Source: Pseudozobellia sp. WGM2
GTDB taxonomy: Bacteria > Bacteroidota > Bacteroidia > Flavobacteriales > Flavobacteriaceae
Direction of reading: 5' to 3'
Assembly: GCF_017810075.1 (NCBI RefSeq)
Contig: NZ_JADNYK010000003.1
Coordinates: forward strand, 186,001 to 250,000
Length of the DNA: 64,000 nucleotides
The notes beneath the pieces were generated by a model that ran no database searches, was not told the origin of the DNA, and saw nothing but the letters and a program-made list of their open reading frames with translations. The first letter of the stretch is position 1; the number at the start of each line of letters is the position of its first letter. The translations under genes and the position numbers were made by a program. This document shows positions 20,429-28,940 of the stretch, in pieces.

Positions 20429-20842
20429 TCAAATTAGAAAAACATCGTCGAGCAGTTGAATATCTCGCACGATTAGGGGTGGACTATAATGTTCGTATGG
20501 GATTCTCTGTGCAGTATGCGGCTCGAACAGACCGAAATAAGAGTAAACGTAGGCAATAGCAAACTGCAACTGACCTATGTCAAAATCGTTATGAGCACTG
20601 GCGACATCATCTTGACCTTCTAAAAGAATGACCTCACTATCACAGCACGACTTTTTTTCTATAACGGTTTCCTGTTCTGCCCCAGAAGTCATATCCATAC
20701 CACAATCTTGAGCATCAACGAAAAAAGAGACATCCATCAAACGACCCATGCAATAGTGCTTTTCGACTTTCCAAGAAGTAGTCGAAAGCAACAATAGCAG
20801 TGCCATCAAACATGAAAATATACGATGTAGCTTTTCTTTCAT
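20429..20842 (-). CDS. HYC_CC_PP family protein
   Basis: 137 residues. N-terminal hydrophobic signal segment (IFSCLMALLLLLSTTSW), then KHYCMGRL (the HYC motif), a middle KKSCCDSE (the CC motif) and the C-terminal YSPPLIVRDIQLLDD (the PP motif). This is the signature of the HYC_CC_PP family of Bacteroidota. Function is not established; the conserved His/Cys ligands and position at the head of a CopA-receptor-HMA module suggest periplasmic copper binding. An additional CGMDM resembles a metal site. A possible -7 element lies almost on top of its start codon. Confidence 0.85.
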   Translation of the reverse strand: MKEKLHRIFSCLMALLLLLSTTSWKVEKHYCMGRLMDVSFFVDAQDCGMDMTSGAEQETVIEKKSCCDSEVILLEGQDDVASAHNDFDIGQLQFAIAYVYSYFGLFEPHTAQRIPYEHYSPPLIVRDIQLLDDVFLI

Positions 20843-20847
20843 TAATA

Positions 20848-20855
20848 CAAAAGTA
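20848..20855 (-). promoter_or_regulatory. Possible -7 element for the copper module
   Basis: On the minus strand TACTTTTG (20855 to 20848) matches TAnnTTTG and is followed only 5 nt later by the ATG at 20842, implying a leaderless or nearly leaderless message. No TTTG lies at the usual distance upstream, so this is weak. Confidence 0.35.
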
Positions 20856-20983
20856 GTGAATGATACTTTGATTTTGAATACAATAAGACATCTTTAACTC
20901 AAGACCGACCTATTTTAACTCAAGAAACGTCAAAATTGAAAAATAAATTAAAATCACGATAACTTATATAATTTAATAAGAGG

Positions 20984-21018
20984 TTTGGAGTTATATACTA
21001 TTACAATAGTATAATTTA
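20984..21018 (+). promoter_or_regulatory. Promoter with embedded palindromic operator candidate
   Basis: TTTG at 20984-20987 is followed 22 nt later by TATAATTTA (21010-21018), an imperfect -7 element. Between them lies a perfect inverted repeat with 9-bp arms and a 2-nt centre, TATACTATT-AC-AATAGTATA (20994-21013). A dyad placed between and overlapping promoter elements is the classical position for a repressor site. It precedes the acidic lipoprotein gene at 21053. Confidence 0.45.
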
Positions 21019-21052
21019 ATCACAACTATTAACTATAAATCTTATTTTGATT

Positions 21053-22159
21053 ATGAAAAAAAGACTACTAACAAAAATCACTTCAGGAGTGGTTATTTTC
21101 ACATTAGCACTTTTCATTAGCAGTTGCAGCAATGACGAAGGCAATGTATTCGACACTCCGAACGACCCAGAACAAGATAACCCCGATGATGAACCTGAGG
21201 AGGAAGAGGAAGTGGCTACCCTAATTTTTAATGAAGGAGACCCTAGCAATGACATAGTAGTGGCAGAAGCCAGTGGAGAAGTTGGTACAGAAGTAGAGGG
21301 CCGCGTAATTTTCACTTCTACCGACCTTACCCAAAGAAGAATGTATATTACTCAAAATGTTGGAGGCAGTGGCGACATGCCCTTTAACAACTTCGACCTA
21401 GATAGCGACGACCTTCAGAAAGCTACAAAGGCTGACGGTTCAATAGACTTAGACGGAGCTACTAAAAAAGAAATAGATTTTACTTTTAGTCTTCCTGTAC
21501 CCGATATCGATAATGGAGAAATTGTGTATAGCTTTTGGACTACCACGGGTAAGGGTGATTTTAGAGACCCTACAAAAAGATTGGCTTTAGGCGTAGGTAC
21601 GATTACAGTAACTGTTGGTAACGGAAATAATCCAGATGCAGAGGTACGTAGCTTTACCGATATTCAGTTGTTCGCACCAGCCGAGGATGGTACAACAGAA
21701 ACATTCTTATCCTTCCTTAATGGTACTGTTTACAAAATTGTTGATGGTGATGTTGATGACCCTGAACAAGGTGCCGCCTTCCGTGCTTTTTGGGATTTCG
21801 GATACTATTATACCAATGACGAAAAAGCTTCTTTCGCTTCAACGGCGTTTTATAAAACTGCTTTTCCCTTCGATGTAGAAGGCTTTGAAGCAGAAGAAGG
21901 CGTAGAAGACGAAGAGCTCAATGAGATGTTCTTTGAGCTTTCAGCTATCACTAAAACTGAATTTGATGCCATCACGCTTTCTGAAGATTTAGACGGTATT
22001 GAACAAGATGAGTTTCAAAAAGTAACCAGCATGAATGTTGGTGATGTTATTGAGTTTGTTGACAACTATGGCAAAAAAGGTTTAATTAAAATAACGGAAA
22101 TTGAGCCTGGCTTTAATAACAACGACTATATTATGTTCGACGTAAAGATCCAGCCTTAA
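21053..22159 (+). CDS. Acidic surface lipoprotein of unknown function
   Basis: 368 residues from the ATG at 21053; the TTG at 21047 is less likely. Lipobox ISSC, then an acidic, proline-containing stretch (PNDPEQDNPDDEPEEEEE), a pattern associated with surface-exported lipoproteins in Bacteroidota. The rest is beta-rich with no cysteine, rich in D and E (for example FEAEEGVEDEELNEMF). I do not recognise a family. It is monocistronic, with its own operator-containing promoter and a 13-bp terminator, so it is probably conditionally expressed. Confidence 0.85.
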   Translation: MKKRLLTKITSGVVIFTLALFISSCSNDEGNVFDTPNDPEQDNPDDEPEEEEEVATLIFNEGDPSNDIVVAEASGEVGTEVEGRVIFTSTDLTQRRMYITQNVGGSGDMPFNNFDLDSDDLQKATKADGSIDLDGATKKEIDFTFSLPVPDIDNGEIVYSFWTTTGKGDFRDPTKRLALGVGTITVTVGNGNNPDAEVRSFTDIQLFAPAEDGTTETFLSFLNGTVYKIVDGDVDDPEQGAAFRAFWDFGYYYTNDEKASFASTAFYKTAFPFDVEGFEAEEGVEDEELNEMFFELSAITKTEFDAITLSEDLDGIEQDEFQKVTSMNVGDVIEFVDNYGKKGLIKITEIEPGFNNNDYIMFDVKIQP

Positions 22160-22180
22160 CCTCAACTCAAAATACTTTAT

Positions 22181-22212
22181 AAAAAGGGATGCCACGCGGC
22201 ATCCCTTTTTTG
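22181..22212 (+). terminator. Rho-independent terminator after the acidic lipoprotein
   Basis: 13-bp stem AAAAAGGGATGCC (22181-22193) with GGCATCCCTTTTT (22198-22210), 4-nt loop ACGC, T tail. Confidence 0.93.
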
Positions 22213-22259
22213 CTTTTTAGATTGTAAGGTTTTAGCAAAAGCACGAACTACAGTATGAT

Positions 22260-22267
22260 TATATTTG
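22260..22267 (+). promoter_or_regulatory. -7 promoter element inside the 5' end of the GAF ORF
   Basis: TATATTTG is a perfect TAnnTTTG match. If used, transcription starts near 22274, downstream of the ATG at 22255, so translation would begin at the ATG at 22282. No clear -33 partner is seen. Confidence 0.4.
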
Positions 22268-22281
22268 TAAAAAAGATTGTC

Positions 22282-22743
22282 ATGCTGACCGAACTTCGCC
22301 CAAAAGCATTAGAAATATTACGCTCTCAAAAATCAATTGAAGAAAAACAACAAGAACTTTGCAGTTTCTTGCAAGCAAAGGTTGACCACTATGATTGGGT
22401 GGGTTTTTATTTTAAGAATGGAGATAAAGAGGAACTCAAACTTGGTCCTTACGCCGGGGAGCCCACAGACCATACCATTATACCGTTCGGCAAAGGAATT
22501 TGCGGCCAGGTTGCCGTTTCAAACCAAAACTTTGTAGTTCCTGATGTTGCAGCGCAAGACAATTATATAGCATGTAGCATAACCGTCAAGGCTGAAATTG
22601 TGGTGCCTTTATTTGTTAATGGGGAGAACGTGGGGCAGATCGATATAGATTCAAACACCCCAGATCCGTTTACACAAGAAGATGAGCGCTTTTTAGAGTT
22701 TATAAATAGTGAAGTGGCCAAGTTGATTGAATTGAAATACTGA
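22282..22743 (+). CDS. GAF-domain protein, free methionine-R-sulfoxide reductase-like
   Basis: 153 residues from the ATG at 22282; the open frame extends back to an ATG at 22255, but a -7 element lies between. The whole protein is one GAF domain with the fRMsr landmarks WVGFYF, LGPYAGEP, IPFGKGICGQV, VPDV, NYIAC, EIVVPLF and GQIDIDS. Free methionine-(R)-sulfoxide reductases use three cysteines (C84, C94 and C118 in E. coli). Equivalents of C94 and C118 are present (C74 and C98 counted from this start), but the C84 position is histidine (H64). Activity is therefore plausible with a simpler disulfide cycle, or the protein may be a non-catalytic homologue. Counted from 22255 these residues are 9 higher. 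Confidence 0.82.
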   Translation: MLTELRPKALEILRSQKSIEEKQQELCSFLQAKVDHYDWVGFYFKNGDKEELKLGPYAGEPTDHTIIPFGKGICGQVAVSNQNFVVPDVAAQDNYIACSITVKAEIVVPLFVNGENVGQIDIDSNTPDPFTQEDERFLEFINSEVAKLIELKY

Positions 22744-22900
22744 ACAAGCGGTTCTATTTCACTCCTAAAACCGCCCTCAATTCTGCCTAAGACCAGTAAT
22801 AATTAAACTTTTTCCGATTTATATATTAAAAGTAGTCCAAAGGGTTTAAAACTTCTCTGTAATTGTTGATAACCTCGTCGGATTTTTGTCTTTAAAGATT

Positions 22901-22938
22901 TACTTTTGCGTGTCATAAATCCGTTAACCACACGCAAA
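22901..22938 (+). promoter_or_regulatory. purH -7 element and overlapping dyad
   Basis: TACTTTTG (22901-22908) matches the -7 consensus. Overlapping it, TTTGCGTGT (22905-22913) and ACACGCAAA (22930-22938) form a perfect inverted repeat with 9-bp arms and a 16-nt spacer, ending 4 nt before the purH ATG. It could be an operator or a 5'-UTR stem that hides the start region. No -33 TTTG lies at the normal distance. Confidence 0.45.
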
Positions 22939-22942
22939 CAAC

Positions 22943-24469
22943 ATGAGCACTAAAAAAGCTACTTCCGCCTTAATTTCCGTATTTCATAAAGATGGTCTCG
23001 AACCCATCGTTAGAAAGTTCGATGAACTTGGTATCACTATCTATTCTACCGGAGGAACCGAAAAATTCATAAAAGAACTTGGCATTGAGGTAGTGCCCGT
23101 TGAAGATGTAACGAGCTATCCATCAATATTGGGCGGTCGGGTAAAAACTTTGCACCCCAAGGTTTTTGGCGGTATTTTAAACCGTCAAGACAATGAGAAC
23201 GATGTTAATCAACTAAAGGAGTTCGACATTCCCCAACTCGATATTGTTATCGTAGACCTATACCCTTTTGAAAAAACCGTTGCCAGTGGTGCTTCGGAAC
23301 AAGATATTATCGAAAAAATCGATATCGGAGGTATTTCATTGATTCGTGCAGCTGCAAAAAATTATAAAGATGTTCTTTGCGTTTCTTCTATGGAAGACTA
23401 CAGTGATTTTCTTGAAGTAATATCAAAAGACAATGGAAATACGACTCTAGAAGACCGAAAGCAATTTGCTGCAAAGGCCTTTAATGTTTCTTCTCACTAC
23501 GATTCGGCAATATTCAACTATTTTAATCAAGATGAAAAGCCTGTTCTGAAAATTAGTGAAACTAATGGAAAAGAGCTTCGTTACGGAGAAAACCCACATC
23601 AGAAAGGGTATTTCTATGGTGATTTCGAAGCAATGTTCGACAAACTTCACGGCAAAGAACTTTCGTACAATAATTTATTGGATGTTGATGCCGCGGTCAA
23701 CCTGATGACCGAATTTAAGGGCGACGCCCCTACCTTTGCCATTCTTAAACACAACAACGCCTGTGGTCTTGCCCAAAGAGACACTATTCACCAAGCTTAT
23801 GTTGATGCCTTGGCAGGTGATCCGGTTTCCGCTTTTGGTGGCATATTGATCAGTAATGTTGAAATTGACAAGGCAACAGCTGAAGAAATACATCAATTGT
23901 TCTGTGAAGTAGTTATAGCGCCAAGTTATTCCTCAGATGCCCTTGAAATTTTAAAGGGTAAAAAGAATCGCATTATTTTAGTACAAAACGATATTGAATT
24001 GCCGAACAAACAGGTAAGAACCTGTCTCAATGGCCTGCTCGTTCAAGAGAAAGATAATAGAACCGACAGCATCGAAGATTTGCAATATGCTACCGAAAAG
24101 CAGCCTACCCAAAGCGAACTTGACGACCTTATTTTCGCATCGAAACTTTGTAAACACACAAAATCGAACACCATCGTACTAGCAAAAAACAAGCAGTTGT
24201 GTGCCAGTGGCACCGGACAGACTTCTCGTGTAGACGCTCTAAATCAAGCGATTCACAAGGCAAATCACTTTAATTTTGATTTAAATGGAGCCGTTATGGC
24301 GAGCGATGCTTTCTTCCCATTTCCAGATTGTGTAGAAATTTCGCATAAAAACGGTATTTCTAGCGTTATACAGCCGGGCGGGTCTATTAAAGACCAATTA
24401 AGCATCGATTATTGTAATGAGAATAATGTGTCAATGGTGATGACGGGAACCCGTCATTTCAAGCACTAA
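22943..24469 (+). CDS. purH: Bifunctional AICAR formyltransferase / IMP cyclohydrolase
   Basis: 508 residues. The N-terminal MGS-fold IMP cyclohydrolase domain shows STGGTEKFI, GGRVKTLHPK and the IGGISLIRAAAKN motif; the C-terminal AICAR transformylase domain shows LRYGENPHQKG, KHNNACGLA, DPVSAFGG and the terminal VMTGTRHFKH. Catalyses the last two steps of IMP synthesis. Followed after 68 bp by mreB, an adjacency found widely in Bacteroidota, with no terminator seen between them. Confidence 0.98.
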   Translation: MSTKKATSALISVFHKDGLEPIVRKFDELGITIYSTGGTEKFIKELGIEVVPVEDVTSYPSILGGRVKTLHPKVFGGILNRQDNENDVNQLKEFDIPQLDIVIVDLYPFEKTVASGASEQDIIEKIDIGGISLIRAAAKNYKDVLCVSSMEDYSDFLEVISKDNGNTTLEDRKQFAAKAFNVSSHYDSAIFNYFNQDEKPVLKISETNGKELRYGENPHQKGYFYGDFEAMFDKLHGKELSYNNLLDVDAAVNLMTEFKGDAPTFAILKHNNACGLAQRDTIHQAYVDALAGDPVSAFGGILISNVEIDKATAEEIHQLFCEVVIAPSYSSDALEILKGKKNRIILVQNDIELPNKQVRTCLNGLLVQEKDNRTDSIEDLQYATEKQPTQSELDDLIFASKLCKHTKSNTIVLAKNKQLCASGTGQTSRVDALNQAIHKANHFNFDLNGAVMASDAFFPFPDCVEISHKNGISSVIQPGGSIKDQLSIDYCNENNVSMVMTGTRHFKH

Positions 24470-24537
24470 TTTTACTACATTTGTCGATGAACAGCATACC
24501 CCAATCAAGCTAGTAACGTAACCAAAGAAAATTACAA

Positions 24538-25566
24538 ATGGGATTTTTTGATTTCTTGACTGAGGAAATCGCTATCGACCTAGGTACTGCGAACACCCTC
24601 ATCATTCATATGGACAAGGTCGTTGTCGACAGTCCGTCTATTGTTGCCCGGGATCGCATTTCCGGTAAAATTATCGCCGTTGGTAAAGAAGCCAACATGA
24701 TGCAGGGCAAAACCCACGAAAATATCAAAACGATTAGACCTTTAAAAGATGGTGTAATCGCAGATTTCGATGCATCGGAGAAGATGATCAACATGTTCAT
24801 CAAAAATATTCCGGCCTTAAAGAAAAAATGGTTCCCTCCTGCTTTACGAATGGTAATCTGTATTCCATCAGGTATTACCGAAGTGGAAATGCGTGCTGTT
24901 AAAGAATCTGCAGAGCGTGTAAATGGTAAAGAAGTCTATCTAATTCATGAACCCATGGCGGCCGCCATTGGTATCGGACTCGACATCATGCAGCCAAAAG
25001 GTAATATGATCGTCGATATAGGTGGTGGTACTACCGAGATTGCGGTTATCGCTTTGGGAGGTATCGTTTGCGACAAATCGGTGAAAATTGCAGGTGATGT
25101 ATTCACCAACGATATTATTTATTACATGCGCACACAGCACAACCTTTATGTAGGTGAAGCTACAGCTGAAAATATCAAAATAGAAATAGGTTCGGCCACC
25201 GAAGACTTACAGACACCACCGGACGAAAAGTCGGTTCAAGGTCGTGACTTGCTCACAGGTAAGCCGAAGCAGGTACAGATTTCATATCGTGAAATCGCCA
25301 AGGCTTTGGATAAATCGATTCTTCGTGTGGAAGATGCGGTCATGGAAACTCTTTCTCAAACCCCACCAGAATTAGCTGCCGATATTTACAACACAGGTAT
25401 TTATCTAGCAGGTGGTGGTTCTATGCTACGTGGTTTGGACAGGAGGTTGTCTCAGAAAACGGACCTGCCGGTGTACATTGCGGAAGATCCCTTACGTGCG
25501 GTTGTTCGAGGTACGGGTATCGCTTTAAAAAACCTTGAACGCTACAAAAGCATTCTTATTAAATAA
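24538..25566 (+). CDS. mreB: Rod-shape-determining actin homologue MreB
   Basis: 342 residues. Actin-fold motifs are present: phosphate 1 IAIDLGTANTLI, phosphate 2 MIVDIGGGTTEIAVI, adenosine motif GIYLAGGGSMLRG. N-terminal MGFFDFLTEE is the amphipathic membrane-binding segment. MreB filaments guide lateral cell-wall synthesis. First gene of the mreBCD-mrdA-rodA operon. TACATTTG at 24478-24485 is a possible -7 element without a -33 partner. Confidence 0.98.
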   Translation: MGFFDFLTEEIAIDLGTANTLIIHMDKVVVDSPSIVARDRISGKIIAVGKEANMMQGKTHENIKTIRPLKDGVIADFDASEKMINMFIKNIPALKKKWFPPALRMVICIPSGITEVEMRAVKESAERVNGKEVYLIHEPMAAAIGIGLDIMQPKGNMIVDIGGGTTEIAVIALGGIVCDKSVKIAGDVFTNDIIYYMRTQHNLYVGEATAENIKIEIGSATEDLQTPPDEKSVQGRDLLTGKPKQVQISYREIAKALDKSILRVEDAVMETLSQTPPELAADIYNTGIYLAGGGSMLRGLDRRLSQKTDLPVYIAEDPLRAVVRGTGIALKNLERYKSILIK

Positions 25567-25608
25567 ACCTAAACGAATTCGGGGCGATTTCGAGGTTTAT
25601 TATCTTTT
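25562..25608 (+). terminator. Possible attenuator between mreB and mreC
   Basis: AATAAACCT (25562-25570) and AGGTTTATT (25593-25601) form a 9-bp stem around a 22-nt loop, followed by ATCTTTT. The arms include the mreB stop codon. The stem is weak and the loop large; it may reduce read-through so that MreB is made in excess over MreC and MreD. Confidence 0.35.
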
Positions 25609-25650
25609 CTATTCGGAATGGCTTCGCAGGTTTCATAAAAATCTAAGTGA

Positions 25651-26472
25651 ATGCAGCAGATCATCAATTTTATCATTCGATATAAGAACTTTCTTCTTTA
25701 TATCTTCTTGATGATCATATCTTTGGGTTTCACCATACAGTCCCATTCATATCATCAATCCCGTTTTTTCAATTCTTCAAATTGGATAACTGGAAATATT
25801 TTGGACACTTCCAATGATGTCTCAACCTATTTTGGTCTCGATCAAGAGAACCAAAAACTCATTGATGAAAATAAAAGGCTGCGAAACCTCCTTTTTAATA
25901 ATAACCTTGGAGATTCTATAACCTTAGATTCCGTACAAAGAACTTATACCATTACCACCGGCAAGGTTATAAAGAATAGTTTTGCCCACCCTCGCAATTA
26001 TATTACCATTGACCAAGGGGAACGTGATAGCGTAAAACCCGACATGGGTGTAATTACCAGTAAAGGAATTCTAGGCATCGTAGAAAACACTTCAAAAAAC
26101 TTTGCCACGGTTCAGAGTATTCTCAATGAAAAATCGAACATCAACGCCAAAATTAAAAATACAGACCATTTCGGTTCTTTAATTTGGGATATGAAAAGAT
26201 TCGACGTAGTGCAATTGGTAGATATTCCACGATTGGTACCGTTAACCATAGGAGACACTATAGTTACGGGCGGCATGAGCAGTATTTTCCCAGAAGGCAT
26301 ACCGATAGGCACCATTCGCAAGTTTGACCTGAATACCTCTAAGAGTTTTTATAGTATCGACATTACCTTATTCAACGATATGACCAATATTAAAAATGTT
26401 TATATCGTGAATAACGCATTTCGTGAAGAGATACTAGAACTACAAAACGAGACCCAGACCGATGATAAGTAA
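25651..26472 (+). CDS. mreC: Rod-shape-determining protein MreC
   Basis: 273 residues: one N-terminal membrane helix (FLLYIFLMIISLGFTIQ), a coiled-coil stretch around LDQENQKLIDENKRLRNLL (about 68-88), then the periplasmic double beta-barrel with NYITIDQGERDSVKPDMGVI and DTIVTGGMSSIFPEGIPIG. Couples cytoplasmic MreB to the periplasmic elongation enzymes. Its end overlaps the mreD start by 11 nt. Confidence 0.96.
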   Translation: MQQIINFIIRYKNFLLYIFLMIISLGFTIQSHSYHQSRFFNSSNWITGNILDTSNDVSTYFGLDQENQKLIDENKRLRNLLFNNNLGDSITLDSVQRTYTITTGKVIKNSFAHPRNYITIDQGERDSVKPDMGVITSKGILGIVENTSKNFATVQSILNEKSNINAKIKNTDHFGSLIWDMKRFDVVQLVDIPRLVPLTIGDTIVTGGMSSIFPEGIPIGTIRKFDLNTSKSFYSIDITLFNDMTNIKNVYIVNNAFREEILELQNETQTDDK

Positions 26473-26971
26473 CTACTATTTCTTAAATGTAATCAGGTTT
26501 ACCTTGCTTGTGCTGGTACAGGTTCTCATTTTCAATAGACTGAATTTTTTCGGGTTTATCAATCCCATGGTCTATATTCTTTTTCTTTACTGGTACCCGA
26601 TCAAAGAAAATCGGGCTGCCTTTATTGGCTTAGGCTTTCTTTTGGGTCTTGCCATCGATTTCTTTTCCGACACCATGGCCATTCATGCGGCCTCTACCAT
26701 TACTATTGCCTATATAAGGCCGGCCATTATGCGATTTGTTTTTGGCGTTAACTTCGAATTTCAAAGTTTTAAACTAAGTAACACCACTCAAGTACAACAA
26801 ATTACGTTTTTAACGTTATTGATAATAGTACATCATCTTGTATTCTTTATGCTGGAAATTTTCAGTTTGGCCAATTTCCTCTTAGTTTTGAAGAAAGTTC
26901 TGGCCACAGGGGCGGCTACACTTATACTTTGTCTACTTTTCGGATCACTTTTCAGCGTACGGAAAGATTAA
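26462..26971 (+). CDS. mreD: Rod-shape-determining membrane protein MreD
   Basis: 169 residues, almost entirely hydrophobic, with about five membrane helices and an FIGLGFLLGLAIDFFSDT motif typical of the MreD family in Bacteroidota. Overlap with mreC indicates translational coupling. The 52-bp gap to the PBP2 gene contains a small hairpin, CTATTC/GAATAG, at 26981-26997. Confidence 0.9.
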   Translation: MISNYYFLNVIRFTLLVLVQVLIFNRLNFFGFINPMVYILFLYWYPIKENRAAFIGLGFLLGLAIDFFSDTMAIHAASTITIAYIRPAIMRFVFGVNFEFQSFKLSNTTQVQQITFLTLLIIVHHLVFFMLEIFSLANFLLVLKKVLATGAATLILCLLFGSLFSVRKD

Positions 26972-27023
26972 TATTTTTAGCTATTCTTAGGGAATAGTCA
27001 ACCTAAAGCAAATTTCATCATAG

Positions 27024-28934
27024 ATGAAAAAGATTCTGTTATCGTCTATCATCATCATCATAGGTATCACCTTTTTGGGGAGGCTGTCTTATTTGCAACT
27101 ATTCAGTTTTTCACCTGACCAGGTATTAGATGACCCAGCTATAAAACGTGTTTATGATTATCCTGAACGCGGGTATATTTATGATAGAAACGGTGAATTG
27201 CTCGTTGGTAACGATCCTGCATACGATGTAATGGTCATACCTCGCGAGGTTCGCGCAATAGATACCCTTGAGTTTTGTGGTTTGCTGGGTATAGACAAAG
27301 AGAAATTCAAAAAAGAACTTAGAAAGGCTCGTGTGTACTCCCCAAGATTACCCTCGGTTTTTGTACCTCAACTCTCTAAAGAAGATTACGCCAAGCTTCA
27401 GGAAAAGATGCGACATTATCGTGGCTTCTACATACAAAAGCGATCCCTTAGATATTATGACACCAATAGTGCCGCCAGTGTGCTCGGGTATATTAGTGAA
27501 GTTAACGAAGGTGATTTAGCCAAAAACCCATATTACGTGCAAGGTGAGCTTACCGGTCGTACAGGGGTCGAAAAGCAGTACGAAGATATTCTACGGGGCC
27601 GTAAAGGAGTTCAATATATTCAGAAAGATCGCTTCAACAGAGATATCGGTAAATATAAAGGAGGAGTATTAGATACTTTGCCCGAACAGGGGCTAGAGAT
27701 CAATATAACCATAGACAAAGCCATTCAAGAGTATGGTGAGAAATTAATGCAGGGCAAACGTGGTGGTATCGTTGCTATAGAACCTTCTACTGGCGAAATA
27801 CTTGCCATGATTTCTGGGCCTACCTACGACCCTGCCCTCTTGGTCGGTAGAGAACGCTCGCGTAATTATAGCGAATTGTACTATGATTCCATTGCCAAAC
27901 CTTTGTACAACCGCGCTATTTTAGCAGAGGGCTCGCCCGGTTCGCCGTTCAAAACACTTAACGCCTTAGTGGCTCTACAAGAAGGGGTAATTACCCCAAA
28001 TACCACCGTACAATGTTATAATGGTTTCTACGTAGGGCGAAAGAAAAGAGGTTGCCACTGTGGTGGGGGTCTAAGAAAACTCAACGACGGAATCTACAAT
28101 TCGTGCAATGCCTATTTCGCAGCTACTTTTAGAAAAATCTACGAGAAATTCGAAACCACCGATGAAGGAATGGATGTTTGGGAAGAACATATGAAAAGTT
28201 TTGGTCTCGGCCAATATCTTGGTTATGACCTACCGACCGGAAGAAAGGGTAGAATACCAAGTAAAGAATATTATGATAAATGGTATGGTGACAATAGATG
28301 GGCACCATCCTATATTATTTCAAACTCTATAGGCCAGGGTGAAGTTGCGGTCACTCCTATTCAGCTGGCAAATATGACCGCGGCCATCGCGAATAGAGGA
28401 CATTATTTCACACCTCATATATTAAAAAAAGTAGATGGCAAAGACATAAGCATACCTGATTTCGTAGAGCCAAAACACACTACTATAGACAAACGGCATT
28501 TTGAGCCTATAGTTCAAGGTATGGCCGACGTATACGAGAAAGGTACGGCTAAATGGATACAGATACCTGATGTAAAAATAGCCGGTAAGACCGGTACTGT
28601 TGAAAATTTTACCAAAATTGATAGTGTTCGGGTTCAACTCACCGACCATTCTGTATTTGTGGCCTTTGCCCCGGTCGAAAATCCTAAAATTGCTTTGGCC
28701 GTCTATATCGAAAATGGTTATTTCGGTGGGCGCTACGCAGGTCATATTGCATCGTTATTGATTGAAAAATATGTTAAGGGAGAGATAACCAGAACCGATC
28801 TTGAAAAACGTATGCTAGAAAGAACTTTAGAATATGAATATGCTAAACCTTTTACTGGTAAAGAATTTAAAATTAACGAATACGACTGGAGCCAGCATGC
28901 ACGTAAACCTGAAAAACAATCGAGTTTAGAATAA
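27024..28934 (+). CDS. mrdA: Penicillin-binding protein 2 (elongasome transpeptidase)
   Basis: 636 residues. One N-terminal membrane helix (LSSIIIIIGITFLGRLSYLQ), PBP dimerisation domain (ERGYIYDRNGELL), and transpeptidase domain with the serine motif SPFK (within EGSPGSPFK, S at about 312), SCN as the second motif and KTGT as the third. The segment between motifs one and two contains a Cys/Gly-rich insertion (RGCHCGGGLR) common to Bacteroidota PBP2. Cross-links peptidoglycan during elongation together with RodA, whose gene begins 6 bp downstream. Confidence 0.96.
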   Translation: MKKILLSSIIIIIGITFLGRLSYLQLFSFSPDQVLDDPAIKRVYDYPERGYIYDRNGELLVGNDPAYDVMVIPREVRAIDTLEFCGLLGIDKEKFKKELRKARVYSPRLPSVFVPQLSKEDYAKLQEKMRHYRGFYIQKRSLRYYDTNSAASVLGYISEVNEGDLAKNPYYVQGELTGRTGVEKQYEDILRGRKGVQYIQKDRFNRDIGKYKGGVLDTLPEQGLEINITIDKAIQEYGEKLMQGKRGGIVAIEPSTGEILAMISGPTYDPALLVGRERSRNYSELYYDSIAKPLYNRAILAEGSPGSPFKTLNALVALQEGVITPNTTVQCYNGFYVGRKKRGCHCGGGLRKLNDGIYNSCNAYFAATFRKIYEKFETTDEGMDVWEEHMKSFGLGQYLGYDLPTGRKGRIPSKEYYDKWYGDNRWAPSYIISNSIGQGEVAVTPIQLANMTAAIANRGHYFTPHILKKVDGKDISIPDFVEPKHTTIDKRHFEPIVQGMADVYEKGTAKWIQIPDVKIAGKTGTVENFTKIDSVRVQLTDHSVFVAFAPVENPKIALAVYIENGYFGGRYAGHIASLLIEKYVKGEITRTDLEKRMLERTLEYEYAKPFTGKEFKINEYDWSQHARKPEKQSSLE

Positions 28935-28940
28935 ATATAT

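Noticed and set aside
24442-24459. Perfect inverted repeat ATGACGGG-AA-CCCGTCAT at the end of purH as a terminator
   Set aside because: It encodes the conserved MTGTRHF C-terminus of PurH, the central AA is too small a loop without opening pairs, and no T run follows directly.
26981-26997. CTATTC/GAATAG hairpin before the PBP2 gene as a third ACTATT-type operator
   Set aside because: Lacks the flanking A/T that defines the other two half-sites and sits inside an operon.
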